A stretch of 64,000 nt of DNA from Pseudomonas mediterranea CFBP 5447 (GCF_000774145.1 NZ_KN322983.1:603099-667098); one strand, 5' to 3'; shown: positions 1 to 8,587, numbered from the stretch's first letter. Program-made: numbers and translations. Notes: generated from the sequence alone by a model not told the origin.

Positions 1-1
1 G

Positions 2-574
2 CATGCCGTGCCCCAGGACCAGATCAACCAGCAGTTGGTCGAGTTGGCCCGGCAAGGCAAGCGGGTGGTGCGCCTCAAAGGCGGCGATCCGTTCATCTTC
101 GGGCGCGGCGGTGAGGAGATCGAAGAGCTGGCGGCCCAGGGCATTCCGTTCCAGGTCGTCCCGGGCATCACCGCGGCCAGTGGGTGCGCGGCGTACGCCG
201 GCATTCCGCTGACCCATCGCGACTACGCCCAGTCGGTGCGTTTCATCACCGGCCATCTCAAGGACGGCACCACTGATCTGCCATGGGCGGACCTGGTGGC
301 CCCGGCCCAGACCCTGGTGTTCTACATGGGCCTGGTGGGGCTGCCGAGCATCTGCAGCGAGTTGATCAAGCACGGTCGTGCGGCCGATACGCCGGCGGCG
401 CTGATCCAGCAAGGCACGACATCCAACCAGCGGGTGTTCACCGGCACCCTGGCGGACCTGCCAAAGCTGGTGGCCGAGCATGAGGTCCACGCGCCGACGC
501 TGGTGATCGTCGGGGAAGTGGTGCAACTGCGCGAGAAGCTGGCGTGGTTTGAAGGGGCTCAGGGGCAGGTCTAG
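2..574 (+). CDS. cysG: Siroheme synthase CysG, C-terminal methyltransferase part (5' truncated by window edge)
   Basis: This is the C-terminal uroporphyrinogen-III C-methyltransferase half of CysG, which makes precorrin-2 for siroheme, the cofactor of sulfite and nitrite reductases. The open frame runs in from the left edge, reading H-A-V-P-Q-D-Q. Visible family motifs are [16 protein letters not shown], the [10 protein letters not shown] loop and [10 protein letters not shown], all of the SAM/tetrapyrrole-binding fold. About 190 residues are present. The N-terminal dehydrogenase/ferrochelatase domain would lie outside the window, so a stand-alone CobA-type enzyme cannot be formally excluded, although the sequence style is that of Pseudomonas CysG. 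Confidence 0.9.
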   Translation, partial: HAVPQDQINQQLVELARQGKRVVRLKGGDPFIFGRGGEEIEELAAQGIPFQVVPGITAASGCAAYAGIPLTHRDYAQSVRFITGHLKDGTTDLPWADLVAPAQTLVFYMGLVGLPSICSELIKHGRAADTPAALIQQGTTSNQRVFTGTLADLPKLVAEHEVHAPTLVIVGEVVQLREKLAWFEGAQGQV

Positions 575-593
575 AAAGACCGCGTCGCCTTCA

Positions 594-687
594 ATCGCGA
601 GCAGGCTCGCTCCCACATTGGACTGTGTGTAACCAGGAACTTATGGTTGTACCCAGATCCCTTGTGGGAGCGAGCCTGCTCGCGATG
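594..687. repeat. REP doublet (REPIN) between convergent genes
   Basis: Two inverted REP units face each other. One reads CGCGAGCAGGCTCGCTCCCA near 596-616 and its inverse GTGGGAGCGAGCCTGCTCGC lies at 664-683, separated by about 45 bases. Each unit is itself an imperfect palindrome. The pair fills the gap between the convergent cysG and hydroquinone reductase genes. Confidence 0.85.
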
Positions 688-716
688 AGGCCTTTAGATC
701 CACTTCAAGTCCTGGA

Positions 717-1715
717 TCAGTCCCCGCCCCAGATCCCTTTCCCCACCCATCGCGCCCGATCATGGGCCCCATTGAAATCCTGCTCCGGTCCCTTGGGCAC
801 GATCCCGTTGGGATTGATGGTCTTGTGGCTGCCGTAGTAATGCCGCTGGATGTGGGTGAAATCCACCGTCTCGGCAATGCCCGGCCATTGGTACAGCTCC
901 CGCAGCCAGTTCGACAGGTTCGGGTAGTCGGCGATGCGCCGCAGGTTGCATTTGAAGTGGCCGAAATACACCGCGTCGAAACGGATCATGGTGGTGAACA
1001 GGCGGATATCCGCTTCGGTCAGGTATTCGCCGGCCAGGTAACGTTGTAAGCCCAGCAGTGCATCCAACCGGTCGAGTTCGGCGAACAACTGGTCGAACGC
1101 TTCTTCGTAAGCCTGTTGGCTGGTGGCGAACCCGGCACGGTAGACGCCGTTGTTCACCGCCGGATAGATCCGTTCGTTCAGCGCATCGATCTTGCTGCGC
1201 AGGTGTTCGGGATACAGGTCCAGGTGGTTGCCGGTCAGGCCGTTGAAGGCACTGTTGAACATGCGGATGATTTCCGCCGATTCGTTATTCACGATGCGCT
1301 GTTGGCGCTTGTCCCACAACGCCGGTACGGTGACGCGGCCGGTGTAGTCCGGCGTGTCGGCGGTGTAGCGCTGGTGCAGGAAGCGCAGGTTGTCCAGTTT
1401 GTCGCCGGTGGAGCCGTGGGCCTTGTCGAAGGTCCAGCCGTTTTCCAGCATCAGGTAGCTGACCACCGAGACATCGATCAGGCCTTCCAGGCCCTTGAGC
1501 TTGCGGTAAATCAGGGTGCGATGGGCCCAGGGGCAGGCCAGGGACACATACAAGTGGTAGCGCCCTGCCTCGGCGGCAAAGCCACTCTCGCCCGAGGGGC
1601 CGGCGCTGCCGTCGGCGGTGATCCAGTGACGGCGCTGCGCCTGTTCTCGCTGGAAGGTGCCGTCCTTGCTTTCATACCACTGATCTTGCCAGCGGCCTTC
1701 GACTAACAAACCCAT
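717..1715 (-). CDS. yqjG: Glutathionyl-hydroquinone reductase (Xi-class GST, YqjG/PcpF family)
   Basis: A 332-residue cytoplasmic enzyme expected to reduce glutathionyl-hydroquinones to free hydroquinones. The Xi-class signature C-P-W-A-H-R begins at catalytic Cys61, inside a thioredoxin-like N-terminal fold preceded by the family's extra N-terminal arm. A helical GST C-terminal domain follows. The ATG at 1715 is chosen because GAGGAGATCGAG lies directly upstream. A longer TTG reading to 1733 would place the start upstream of that ribosome-binding site. It converges on cysG across a REP doublet. Family assignment is secure, the physiological quinone is unknown. Confidence 0.88.
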   Translation of the reverse strand: MGLLVEGRWQDQWYESKDGTFQREQAQRRHWITADGSAGPSGESGFAAEAGRYHLYVSLACPWAHRTLIYRKLKGLEGLIDVSVVSYLMLENGWTFDKAHGSTGDKLDNLRFLHQRYTADTPDYTGRVTVPALWDKRQQRIVNNESAEIIRMFNSAFNGLTGNHLDLYPEHLRSKIDALNERIYPAVNNGVYRAGFATSQQAYEEAFDQLFAELDRLDALLGLQRYLAGEYLTEADIRLFTTMIRFDAVYFGHFKCNLRRIADYPNLSNWLRELYQWPGIAETVDFTHIQRHYYGSHKTINPNGIVPKGPEQDFNGAHDRARWVGKGIWGGD

Positions 1716-1803
1716 CTCGATCTCCTCGGCCAATAAACGTTGGAGGTGAGTCTATTCCGATAGGTTCGAACAAAAAGCGCAAAGGTTGGGCGCTGATCAT
1801 CGA

Positions 1804-2805
1804 TTAAATCGATCGATCCCGGGTGTCCCAGTACTGCCGGGCCCGCTCGAACGCTTCTTCCCGCGCCAGGCCGAGGCCGCGCAAGGCCAGGGCCATGGTG
1901 GCGACCAGCGCCAGTTGCGGATAGCTGTCTGCCACGTCACCGCGCCAGAGGGCTTTCAGGTGTTCGGGGTCGAGGCTTTCCGGCTTGACGTGACGCTGTT
2001 GTGACAGCCGTGGCCATTCTTCATCCCAGCTGGCACCGCCGGTGGTGCCATACAGGTGACTGTCGGCATCCGGGTTGATCTCGATTTCACCACCGTCGCC
2101 CTTGATCACGATGGCCGTATCCCCCAACAAGCCGCCGGCATCGCGATGCACTGCCTGGTAGCCGGGATGAAAGATACTCTGCAGACCGCACCGGGCCTTC
2201 AGCGGGTTGAGGATCCGCGCCAGGGAATGGATCGGCGAGCGCAGGCCCAGGGTGTTGCGCAGGTCGATCATGCGCTGCATCTGGGGGGCCCAGTCCACCA
2301 GCGGCATGAAAGCCAGGCCGCCGTTGTCCAGCGCTGTGCCGACCTGCTGCCAGTCACGGCACAGCGGAATCTGCAGAAACCCCAGTAACTGTTCGGTGTA
2401 GAGCCGACCCGCCGTATGGGCGCCACCACCGTGCATGAAGATCCGTACGCCGTTCTGGCCGAGGCACTTGGCCGCCAGCAGGTACCAGGGCAGATGACGC
2501 TTCTTGCCGGCGTAGGTCGGCCAGTCGAGGTCCACCGCCAACGCCGGGGCATCCAGGCGTGCGCGCAGGGCTTCGGTGAAGCCGGCCATTTCCTCGGCGC
2601 TTTCTTCCTTGTGCCGCAACAGCATCAGGAAGGCGCCAAGCTGGGTATCCTCGACCTGTTCGTCGAGCACCATGCCCATGGCTTCGCGGGCTTCTTCCCG
2701 GGTCAGATCACGGGCACCGCGCTTGCCTTTGCCCAGGATGCGCACGAACTGGGCGAATGGATGTTCGGCCGGGGTTTCGAGAGTCAGCGATGGAACGTCG
2801 GTCAT
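1804..2805 (-). CDS. ybiB: Glycosyltransferase/phosphoribosyltransferase-fold protein YbiB (TrpD2-like)
   Basis: A 333-residue homologue of anthranilate phosphoribosyltransferase of the YbiB/TrpD2 group, which in E. coli is described as a nucleic-acid-binding, LexA-regulated protein rather than a tryptophan enzyme. The N-terminal helical segment contains LTREEAREAM and the centre has H-G-G-G-A-H-T in place of the TrpD nucleotide loop. The start is the ATG at 2805, overlapping the tusE stop by four bases (ATGA). The frame stays open far upstream but only as a shadow of tusE and tusB. Coupling to the tus genes suggests cotranscription; its role there is unknown. Confidence 0.82.
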   Translation of the reverse strand: MTDVPSLTLETPAEHPFAQFVRILGKGKRGARDLTREEAREAMGMVLDEQVEDTQLGAFLMLLRHKEESAEEMAGFTEALRARLDAPALAVDLDWPTYAGKKRHLPWYLLAAKCLGQNGVRIFMHGGGAHTAGRLYTEQLLGFLQIPLCRDWQQVGTALDNGGLAFMPLVDWAPQMQRMIDLRNTLGLRSPIHSLARILNPLKARCGLQSIFHPGYQAVHRDAGGLLGDTAIVIKGDGGEIEINPDADSHLYGTTGGASWDEEWPRLSQQRHVKPESLDPEHLKALWRGDVADSYPQLALVATMALALRGLGLAREEAFERARQYWDTRDRSI

Positions 2806-3137
2806 AAGCAATTCGTCGGTTTGGGCAGGCCCGCCAGCTTGGCGGCGAGTTTGGCGGGAGTGCCTTTGAACAGTCGGTTCAGGTGCAGGCTGTTGCCCTT
2901 GTCCGCGCCCAGTTTCAGCGCGGTGTATTTGATCAGCGGCCGGGTGGCGGGGGAGAGCTGGAACTCGTCGTAGAAGCCCCGCAGCAGTTCGAGGATTTCC
3001 CAGTGCTCGGGGCTCAACTCGATATCTTCGGCGGCGGCCAGGGCCGTGGCTACCTCGACTGACCAGTCGTCCCGGTCGGCCAGGTAGCCGTCCTTGTCCA
3101 GCGCGATGGCGCGTTCGCCCACGTTCAGCGCATTCAT
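2802..3137 (-). CDS. tusE: Sulfurtransferase TusE (DsrC family)
   Basis: A 111-residue DsrC/TusE protein that accepts persulfide from TusBCD and hands it to MnmA for 2-thiolation of the wobble uridine in Lys, Glu and Gln tRNAs. The family's C-terminal arm ends N-C-L with the sulfur-carrying Cys110. The single Cys matches TusE rather than the two-Cys DsrC of sulfite reducers. It overlaps tusB upstream by four bases and ybiB downstream by four bases, so translation is coupled. Confidence 0.92.
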   Translation of the reverse strand: MNALNVGERAIALDKDGYLADRDDWSVEVATALAAAEDIELSPEHWEILELLRGFYDEFQLSPATRPLIKYTALKLGADKGNSLHLNRLFKGTPAKLAAKLAGLPKPTNCL

Positions 3138-3427
3138 AGCCAGGTGTTGACCTTGTCATGCTGGATCGACAGTTCGACGAAGGCCGGGTAGTCGATGGCC
3201 TTGGCCCAGTCGGGTGCTTGCAAGCCTCGGGCCTGGACATCTTCGGCCAGTGCGAACAGCTTCAGGCCGGCGGACTGTAACCAGGCAAACGGCGCGGTGT
3301 CGGGTTGCAAGGCGTAAGTCGCGTCGCCGCACAACAGCAGCGCATCCTCGCCTCCCAGGACCCGCAGGCAACTGGCGAGGCGGTCATCGCCAAAAGGTGA
3401 ATGGGACAACACATGCAAAGTGGACAT
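3134..3427 (-). CDS. tusB: tRNA 2-thiolation protein TusB (DsrH family)
   Basis: A 97-residue DsrH-like subunit of the TusBCD hexamer in the sulfur relay to tRNA. The start M-S-T-L-H-V-L-S-H-S-P-F is typical of TusB, and the chain ends in a short tryptophan-containing tail (N-T-W-L). Its ATG shares one base with the tusC stop (TGATG) and its own stop overlaps tusE. Length agrees with the family. Confidence 0.9.
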   Translation of the reverse strand: MSTLHVLSHSPFGDDRLASCLRVLGGEDALLLCGDATYALQPDTAPFAWLQSAGLKLFALAEDVQARGLQAPDWAKAIDYPAFVELSIQHDKVNTWL

Positions 3428-3792
3428 CAGAGGGTGATCACCTGGTCGTAACGGTCAATGAGAGCGGTGATATCCGGCGCGGTGAGTACCTTCAGGTCAG
3501 CCAGGGCCAGCGCATCGGTGTCGATGCCGCGTTCGGCGGCGCTGTCGGCGCAGACGAAGAGGTCTTCGACGCCGAACATGGGCAATGCCTGCAGGTTAGC
3601 GCTCAGGTCTTTCTGCTGGACGGCCCTGGCGTTCTGGCCTGGCAATAGCTGATTTACGCCGTCATCGAGAAACAGCAAACCGATGGGCAGGTCGAACGCC
3701 CCACCGGCCAGGACGATGTCCAAGGCTTCCCGGGCGCCGGGGCCCGACCATGGAGACTGGCGGCTGATGAGCAACAGAGACTTGGCCATCAT
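3427..3792 (-). CDS. tusC: tRNA 2-thiolation protein TusC (DsrF family)
   Basis: A 121-residue DsrE/F-fold subunit of TusBCD. The N-terminus M-M-A-K-S-L-L-L-I-S-R-Q-S-P-W-S is characteristic, followed by a hydrophobic strand GLLFLDDGV and a central M-F-G-V segment. The first ATG at 3792 overlaps the tusD stop as ATGA and is followed at once by a second ATG, so either could be used. It sits in the conserved D-C-B order. Confidence 0.9.
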   Translation of the reverse strand: MMAKSLLLISRQSPWSGPGAREALDIVLAGGAFDLPIGLLFLDDGVNQLLPGQNARAVQQKDLSANLQALPMFGVEDLFVCADSAAERGIDTDALALADLKVLTAPDITALIDRYDQVITL

Positions 3793-4181
3793 GGACCTCC
3801 AAAACAGATCAAGCGGTCGGCATCCTGGATCGCATCGTGCAACTGGCCAAGCCCGGACAGGGCCCAGGGAGCTTCGACGCTCACGGCCGAGCGTTGATAG
3901 CGCTGGGCTTCTTCGGCATTCAACACCCCACGGCGCAACGCCGCCGCGATGCAGACCACACCGTCGAGCTGGTGGTCGCTGACAAAGCTGCGCCACTGTT
4001 TGGGCAGGTCCTGTTCGTCCTGGGGGGTGACCACGCCGCTGTCGGCGTTGTAGACACCGTCCTGATAGAAAAACAACCGCACGATTTCATGCCCGCCGGC
4101 CAGCGCGGCCTGGGCAAACAGCAAGGCACGGCGCGAGGACGGCGCATGAGCAGCGGAGAACAGCGCAATGGCGAACTTCAT
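3789..4181 (-). CDS. tusD: Sulfurtransferase TusD (DsrE family), first gene of the tus operon
   Basis: A 130-residue DsrE-fold protein, the sulfur-accepting subunit of TusBCD. Active Cys77 lies in V-V-C-I-A-A-A-L-R-R-G, as in E. coli TusD. The ATG at 4181 (M-K-F-A-I-A-L-F) is the family start; a frame extension to 4211 adds only ten residues and lacks homology style. The operon runs tusD-tusC-tusB-tusE-ybiB with every junction overlapping by 1-4 bases, which implies one transcript and stoichiometric translation. Confidence 0.92.
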   Translation of the reverse strand: MKFAIALFSAAHAPSSRRALLFAQAALAGGHEIVRLFFYQDGVYNADSGVVTPQDEQDLPKQWRSFVSDHQLDGVVCIAAALRRGVLNAEEAQRYQRSAVSVEAPWALSGLGQLHDAIQDADRLICFGGP

Positions 4182-4268
4182 GGCGGATCCGATCAGCAAA
4201 ACTGCGGCCATGATAAAGCTTTATGGGCGGAGGGGCGATTGGCACCGCAGGATTGTGAGGACATCCTT

Positions 4269-4399
4269 GTGGCGAGGGGATTTATCCCCGCTGGGCTGCA
4301 ACGCAGCCCCTGATCTCAACATCCCGGTGGGTCAGATAGATCGAGTTGGCTGGTTTTGGGGCTGCTGCGCAGCCCAGCGGGGATGAATCCCCTCGCCAC
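4269..4399. repeat. Inverted pair of the second palindromic repeat family (GTGGCGAGGGGATTTATCCCC type)
   Basis: The unit GTGGCGAGGGGATTTATCCC followed by CGCTGGGCTGC occurs at 4269-4309 and its inverse ends at 4399 as GGGGATGAATCCCCTCGCCA. This is a different family from the GTGGGAGCGAGC REPs. Related copies lie at 11856-11899 and 46239-46327. Confidence 0.75.
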
Positions 4400-4405
4400 A
4401 GTGGT

Positions 4406-4741
4406 TCAGCGGTCACCCGTAAGCCCATGCAACTCGCAATACTCTACCCAACCCATCCCCGCCATCTCTGCCACTTCCCTGTGCACGTCCATCCGCTGCG
4501 CCTGGTAATCCTCTGGCGAGGCGGCGGTCAATTGCAGGGTCAGTTCCCAGGCGAACAGGCCCTGGCGCTCGGCCTCGGCTTCGAAGGCTTCATGCAACCG
4601 CTCGGCACGGTATTGTTCCGCTGTCTCGCCCTTGGCCTGGGCCAGCAGTGGGTTGAGGTGGTCCAGTTCGGCGCGCAGTTCAGGGTGCTCGTCGAGAAAC
4701 CTTTCCAACGCCCGCTCATGTTGCTGTTCGGTTGCCGCCAT
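4406..4741 (-). CDS. Small conserved Pseudomonas protein, DUF6388-like
   Basis: A 111-residue, mostly helical and acidic protein with no signal peptide or membrane segment. It opens M-A-A-T-E-Q-Q-H and contains R-A-E-R-L-H-E-A-F-E-A-E-A-E-R-Q-G. The ATG at 4741 is preceded by GGGAG at a good distance, so the 22-residue upstream extension is rejected. I associate it with DUF6388 from memory; the function is unknown. It stands alone, divergent from the lipoprotein gene at 4881. Confidence 0.65.
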   Translation of the reverse strand: MAATEQQHERALERFLDEHPELRAELDHLNPLLAQAKGETAEQYRAERLHEAFEAEAERQGLFAWELTLQLTAASPEDYQAQRMDVHREVAEMAGMGWVEYCELHGLTGDR

Positions 4742-4880
4742 GCTGACTCCCTGGTTGTGACGAAAAGGCGTGACAGGTTGCGCGAATCGTCGTCCGGTGT
4801 CGCGCATAAATTTCAGTAAAGCCGCACGAAGACCTGGGGCGCGGTGCTACAGTCCGTTTTTTTCTCGATGAGTGAACGCA

Positions 4881-5231
4881 ATGCGAATGCTGACGGTGGC
4901 CCTGGCCGCCACCTTGCTGGCCGGCTGCGCGGGTTCGGCGATGAACCAGGCCCGGTCCCAGGCCCCTTACAAGACACTGGCCTCGGACAAGCCGGAACAG
5001 GTCGTGGCCCAGTGTGTGCAGTTTTCCTGGCAGGACGAGGCGGTGTTCGGCGTCGACGCCGGGGCTTACCTGCAACCGAACAAGAAAGGCGGCTCGACGG
5101 TGTACACCCGTTCTGCTGAATCCTTTGTCGACCTGGAAACCGGCGCTGCCGGTACGACGTTGAACTACTACGCCAAGCATGACGACTTCATGGCCAAGCG
5201 CCGGTTGGCGGCGTTGGCGACTTGCTTGTAA
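4881..5231 (+). CDS. Small predicted lipoprotein
   Basis: A 116-residue protein with a short lipoprotein signal (M-R-M-L-T-V-A-L-A-A-T-L-L-A-G-C), lipobox L-A-G-C, so it is expected to be anchored in the outer or inner membrane. The mature part has no domain I recognise; two further cysteines (V-A-Q-C-V-Q and A-T-C-L at the C-terminus) could form a disulfide. A GTG nine bases upstream (4872) is an alternative start. It is followed by REP elements. Confidence 0.75.
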   Translation: MRMLTVALAATLLAGCAGSAMNQARSQAPYKTLASDKPEQVVAQCVQFSWQDEAVFGVDAGAYLQPNKKGGSTVYTRSAESFVDLETGAAGTTLNYYAKHDDFMAKRRLAALATCL

Positions 5232-5241
5232 ACCGGTAGAG

Positions 5242-5401
5242 CATCGCGAGCAAGCTCGCTCCCACAGGGATTGGCGGTAGATAGGGATCTTGCGGCCAGC
5301 CCGGAACCCATGTGGGAGCGAGCCTGCTCGCGATGGCGGTGGGTCAGTCGACGACAGTGTCGAAGGGGGGACCACTTCGCGAGCAAGCTCGCTCCCACAG
5401 G
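5242..5401. repeat. Cluster of three REP elements
   Basis: Units at about 5244-5266 (CGCGAGCAAGCTCGCTCCCA), 5310-5332 (inverse orientation) and 5379-5400 alternate in orientation between the lipoprotein gene and the convergent GNAT gene. Confidence 0.85.
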
Positions 5402-5410
5402 TTTTGTATT

Positions 5411-5845
5411 TCAATCGGACTCAGTCAGGCGCTTCTGGAGGAAGAAGTGCTTGTGCCCAGGCGGGTAATCGTCGATCTGGCCGATTTCCGTGAAGCCGTG
5501 CTTGCGGTAGAACTCCGGCGCCTGGAAGTCGAACGTGTCCAGCCAGATGCCGACGCAGTTCTTCTCCCTGGCCAGTTCTTCGACCTTGCGCATCAAGGCC
5601 GATCCCGTGCCCTGGCCGCGGGCCTGTTCCGGCACCACCAGCAACTCGATATAGAACCAGCGGAAGAACACCCGACCGTAGAGCCCGCCCACGATTTCAT
5701 CGCTGTGTTCGTCCCGTACCAGCCAGGCGACCAGTTCCGGTACCGTTCCGCCGGTCTTGGCGGTGTTGTAGGCGCGTAGCGGGGCCAGGATGGCCTGGCG
5801 CTCCTCGTCGGTGGGAGCGTCGGTACGTTCGATTCGCAGCGTCAT
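5411..5845 (-). CDS. GNAT family N-acetyltransferase
   Basis: A 144-residue single-domain GNAT enzyme. The acetyl-CoA pyrophosphate loop is A-R-G-Q-G-T-G-S-A-L-M, preceded by the strand YIELLVVPE. The end F-Y-R-K-H-G-F-T-E-I-G is typical of motif B. The start M-T-L-R-I-E-R-T at 5845 fits the fold; the open frame upstream is non-coding. The substrate cannot be inferred. It is divergent from ggt. Confidence 0.82.
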   Translation of the reverse strand: MTLRIERTDAPTDEERQAILAPLRAYNTAKTGGTVPELVAWLVRDEHSDEIVGGLYGRVFFRWFYIELLVVPEQARGQGTGSALMRKVEELAREKNCVGIWLDTFDFQAPEFYRKHGFTEIGQIDDYPPGHKHFFLQKRLTESD

Positions 5846-5976
5846 CGGCGATGTCCTTATTGCGGGGAGGATGAACGGCATGAGCCTACCGCAAAAGACC
5901 GTCCGGCAGTGAACGGGCGCATTTCGCAAACCGGGCCATACTTCCTTGGATTTCAAAAACAAGAAGAGAGTGGCTC

Positions 5977-7704
5977 ATGAAGTTCGAATCCTTGACCCGG
6001 ACCCTGGTTGCGACGTCCCTGACCCTCAGTTGCTTATACGTGCAGGCCGCCTCCCAGGCCCCGGTTGCCGCCGAGAACGGCATGGTGGTCACCGCCCAAC
6101 ATCTGGCGACCCATGTGGGCGTCGATGTGCTCAAGAACGGCGGCAATGCCGTGGATGCGGCGGTGGCGGTGGGGTATGCCCTGGCGGTGGTATACCCGGC
6201 GGCGGGGAACCTGGGGGGCGGTGGTTTCATGACCCTGCAATTGGCCGATGGGCGCAAGACCTTCCTGGACTTCCGCGAGAAAGCACCGTTGGCTGCCACG
6301 GCCGACATGTACCTGGACAAGGACGGCAACGTCGTCCCCGACCTCAGCACTCGCGGGCACCTGGCGGTGGGTGTGCCCGGCACGGTATCGGGCATGGAGC
6401 TGGCGCTGAAGAAGTACGGCAGCAAACCCCGGGCCGAGCTGATCGCCCCGGCCATCCGCCTCGCCGAGGACGGTTTTACCCTGGAGCAGGGCGACGTCGA
6501 CCTGCTGGAGACGGCCACCGACGTGTTCAAGAAGGACATGCGTGACTCCGGTTCGATCTTCCTGCACAACGGCGAGCCGATGCAGGTCGGCCAGAAGCTG
6601 GTGCAGAAAGACCTCGCCAGGACCCTGCGGGAAATCTCCACCAAGGGCGCCGATGGTTTCTACAAGGGTTGGGTCGCCGATGCCCTCGTCACCTCCAGCC
6701 AGGCCAACAAAGGCATCATCACCCAGGCCGACCTGGACAAGTACAAGACCCGCGAGCTGGCGCCGGTGGAGTGCGACTATCGCGGCTACCACATCGTCTC
6801 GGCGCCGCCGCCCAGTTCCGGCGGCGTGGTGCTGTGCCAGATCATGAACATCCTCGACGGCTATCCGATGAAAGAGCTGGGCTTCCATTCGGCCCAAGGC
6901 ATGCACTACCAGATCGAAGCCATGCGCCATGCCTATGTGGACCGCAACAGCTACCTGGGTGACCCGGACTTTGTGCAGAACCCCATCGACCATCTGCTGG
7001 ATAAAAACTATGCCGCCAAACTGCGGGCCGCTATCGAACCGCAAAAGGCCGGTAACTCCCACGCGATCAAGCCCGGCGTGGCACCCCACGAAGGCAGCAA
7101 CACCACCCACTATTCTATCGTCGACAAGTGGGGCAATGCCGTTTCCGTCACCTACACCCTCAACGACTGGTTCGGCGCGGGCGTCATGGCGAGCAAGACC
7201 GGGGTGATCCTCAACGACGAAATGGACGATTTCACCGCCAAGATCGGCGTTCCCAACATGTACGGCCTGGTGCAGGGGGAGGCCAACGCCATCGCGCCGG
7301 GCAAGGCGCCGTTGTCATCCATGAGTCCGACCATCGTCACCAAGGATGGCAAGACCGTCATGGTGGTGGGGACGCCGGGCGGCAGCCGGATCATCACCGC
7401 GACATTGTTGACGATCCTCAATGTGATCGACTACGGCATGAACCTGCAGGAAGCCGTCGACGCGCCGCGCTTCCACCAGCAGTGGATGCCCGAGCAGACC
7501 AACCTGGAAACCTTCGCCGCCAGCCCCGACACGCAAAAGATCCTGGAAAGCTGGGGGCACAAGTTTACAGGTCCCCAAGACCCCAACCACATTGCCGCGA
7601 TTCTGGTGGGCGCACCGTCGCTGGGTGGGAAGCCGGTGGGCAAGAATCGGTTCTATGGGGCCAACGATCCACGTCGCAACACCGGGTTATCGTTGGGTTA
7701 TTAA
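5977..7704 (+). CDS. ggt: Gamma-glutamyltransferase (glutathione hydrolase), periplasmic
   Basis: A 575-residue N-terminal-nucleophile hydrolase that cleaves the gamma-glutamyl bond of glutathione and transfers it to water or amino acids. A cleavable signal peptide ends near residue 25 (Y-V-Q-A-A-S). The autoprocessing nucleophile is Thr376 in N-T-T-H-Y-S; cleavage before it yields large and small subunits. The glutamate-binding P-L-S-S-M-S-P and the G-T-P-G-G-S-R-I oxyanion loop are present. Length is normal. The isochorismatase-family gene follows 26 bases later and may be cotranscribed. Confidence 0.94.
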   Translation: MKFESLTRTLVATSLTLSCLYVQAASQAPVAAENGMVVTAQHLATHVGVDVLKNGGNAVDAAVAVGYALAVVYPAAGNLGGGGFMTLQLADGRKTFLDFREKAPLAATADMYLDKDGNVVPDLSTRGHLAVGVPGTVSGMELALKKYGSKPRAELIAPAIRLAEDGFTLEQGDVDLLETATDVFKKDMRDSGSIFLHNGEPMQVGQKLVQKDLARTLREISTKGADGFYKGWVADALVTSSQANKGIITQADLDKYKTRELAPVECDYRGYHIVSAPPPSSGGVVLCQIMNILDGYPMKELGFHSAQGMHYQIEAMRHAYVDRNSYLGDPDFVQNPIDHLLDKNYAAKLRAAIEPQKAGNSHAIKPGVAPHEGSNTTHYSIVDKWGNAVSVTYTLNDWFGAGVMASKTGVILNDEMDDFTAKIGVPNMYGLVQGEANAIAPGKAPLSSMSPTIVTKDGKTVMVVGTPGGSRIITATLLTILNVIDYGMNLQEAVDAPRFHQQWMPEQTNLETFAASPDTQKILESWGHKFTGPQDPNHIAAILVGAPSLGGKPVGKNRFYGANDPRRNTGLSLGY

Positions 7705-7730
7705 CGGCCATTGTTCTGAAGAGGAAAACC

Positions 7731-8264
7731 ATGAGCACCGCTTTGTTGATCATCGATGTCCAGAGCGCCCTGTGCACCGGTGAAGAAGAATGTTTCGAGA
7801 GCCAGCGCGTCATCGCGACCATCAACGACCTCAGCGCCAGGGCCAGGGCTCTGGAACTGCCGGTGATCCTGGTCCAGCACGAAGAACTGCAAGGTCCGCT
7901 GTCGTACGGCTCCGCGGCCTGGCAACTGGCCGACGGCCTGTTGACCGCCGCGGACGACCTGCGGGTGCGCAAGACCACACCGGACGCGTTCTACCAGACC
8001 GACCTGTTGTCGCTATTGCAGGCCCGGAGCATCGACCGCCTGGTGATCTGCGGCATGCAGACCGACTATTGCGTCAACGCCACGGTACGCCAGGCCCACA
8101 CCCTGGGCTATGAAGTGGTCCTGGTGGCCGATGCCCACACCACCGTGGACAACGGCAGCCTGGCGGCGGAGCAGATCATCGCCAACCACAATGAGCGCTT
8201 GGGACGCCTGAGTAGTGCGGTGTCGCGGATTGATGTGGTGCCGGGGCAGGACGTGCGTCTCTGA
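7731..8264 (+). CDS. Isochorismatase-family cysteine hydrolase
   Basis: A 177-residue protein with the complete triad of the family: Asp9 (L-L-I-I-D-V-Q), Lys81 (R-V-R-K-T) and Cys114 (C-G-M-Q-T-D-Y-C-V-N). Members hydrolyse amides or the vinyl ether of isochorismate; the short single-domain form and the M-Q-T-D-Y-C-V motif look more like nicotinamidase-related amidohydrolases than a siderophore enzyme. AAGAGGAAAACC precedes the ATG. Lying just after ggt, it may be cotranscribed. Confidence 0.87.
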   Translation: MSTALLIIDVQSALCTGEEECFESQRVIATINDLSARARALELPVILVQHEELQGPLSYGSAAWQLADGLLTAADDLRVRKTTPDAFYQTDLLSLLQARSIDRLVICGMQTDYCVNATVRQAHTLGYEVVLVADAHTTVDNGSLAAEQIIANHNERLGRLSSAVSRIDVVPGQDVRL

Positions 8265-8295
8265 CCCGGTCTCATGTCGATAGTGGAATTGGCTG

Positions 8296-8318
8296 GCCCG
8301 CCATCCAATCAGGCGGGC
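8296..8318. terminator. Hairpin between convergent genes, possible bidirectional terminator
   Basis: GCCCGCC (8296-8302) pairs with GGCGGGC (8312-8318) around a nine-base loop. It sits between the convergent isochorismatase and immunity genes. There is no clear T-run on either side, so termination is only plausible. Confidence 0.4.
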
Positions 8319-8326
8319 TGGACGTA

Positions 8327-8581
8327 CTACCAAATGGCTCGGTATCGAAACGCGATCTGATAGTCATATTTTGCTATGTCGATCCTATGGCCGAAAAAGG
8401 GTTGCAGGATCGATATCCACCCTTCGGATAAGTCAAAACCGCCATCGTAGAGCTCTGGCTCGTTTTCCAAACCCAATACGGTAATTATCGACAAGTCATC
8501 AGCCAGGTCTATCGAATACTCTTTGCCTTCGCCCGTTTCGGTTTTCTTGTTGTACCAGTCCAGTCTCAGTTTTAAACCCAT
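8327..8581 (-). CDS. Colicin E3-type immunity protein
   Basis: An 84-residue acidic protein matching the cloacin/colicin E3 immunity family nearly end to end. It has the opening M-G-L-K-L-R-L-D-W-Y, the E-E/K-E-Y-S block, G-G-F-D-L-S-E-G-W, the L-L/L-Q-P-F-F-G-H-R-I-D-I segment and the closing F-R-Y-R. The family binds and blocks the C-terminal rRNase domain of the cognate bacteriocin. The gene starts six bases after the toxin stop, the usual toxin-immunity arrangement. It appears intact, so the cell should be immune to E3-type killers. Confidence 0.93.
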   Translation of the reverse strand: MGLKLRLDWYNKKTETGEGKEYSIDLADDLSIITVLGLENEPELYDGGFDLSEGWISILQPFFGHRIDIAKYDYQIAFRYRAIW

Positions 8582-8587
8582 TGGTCC

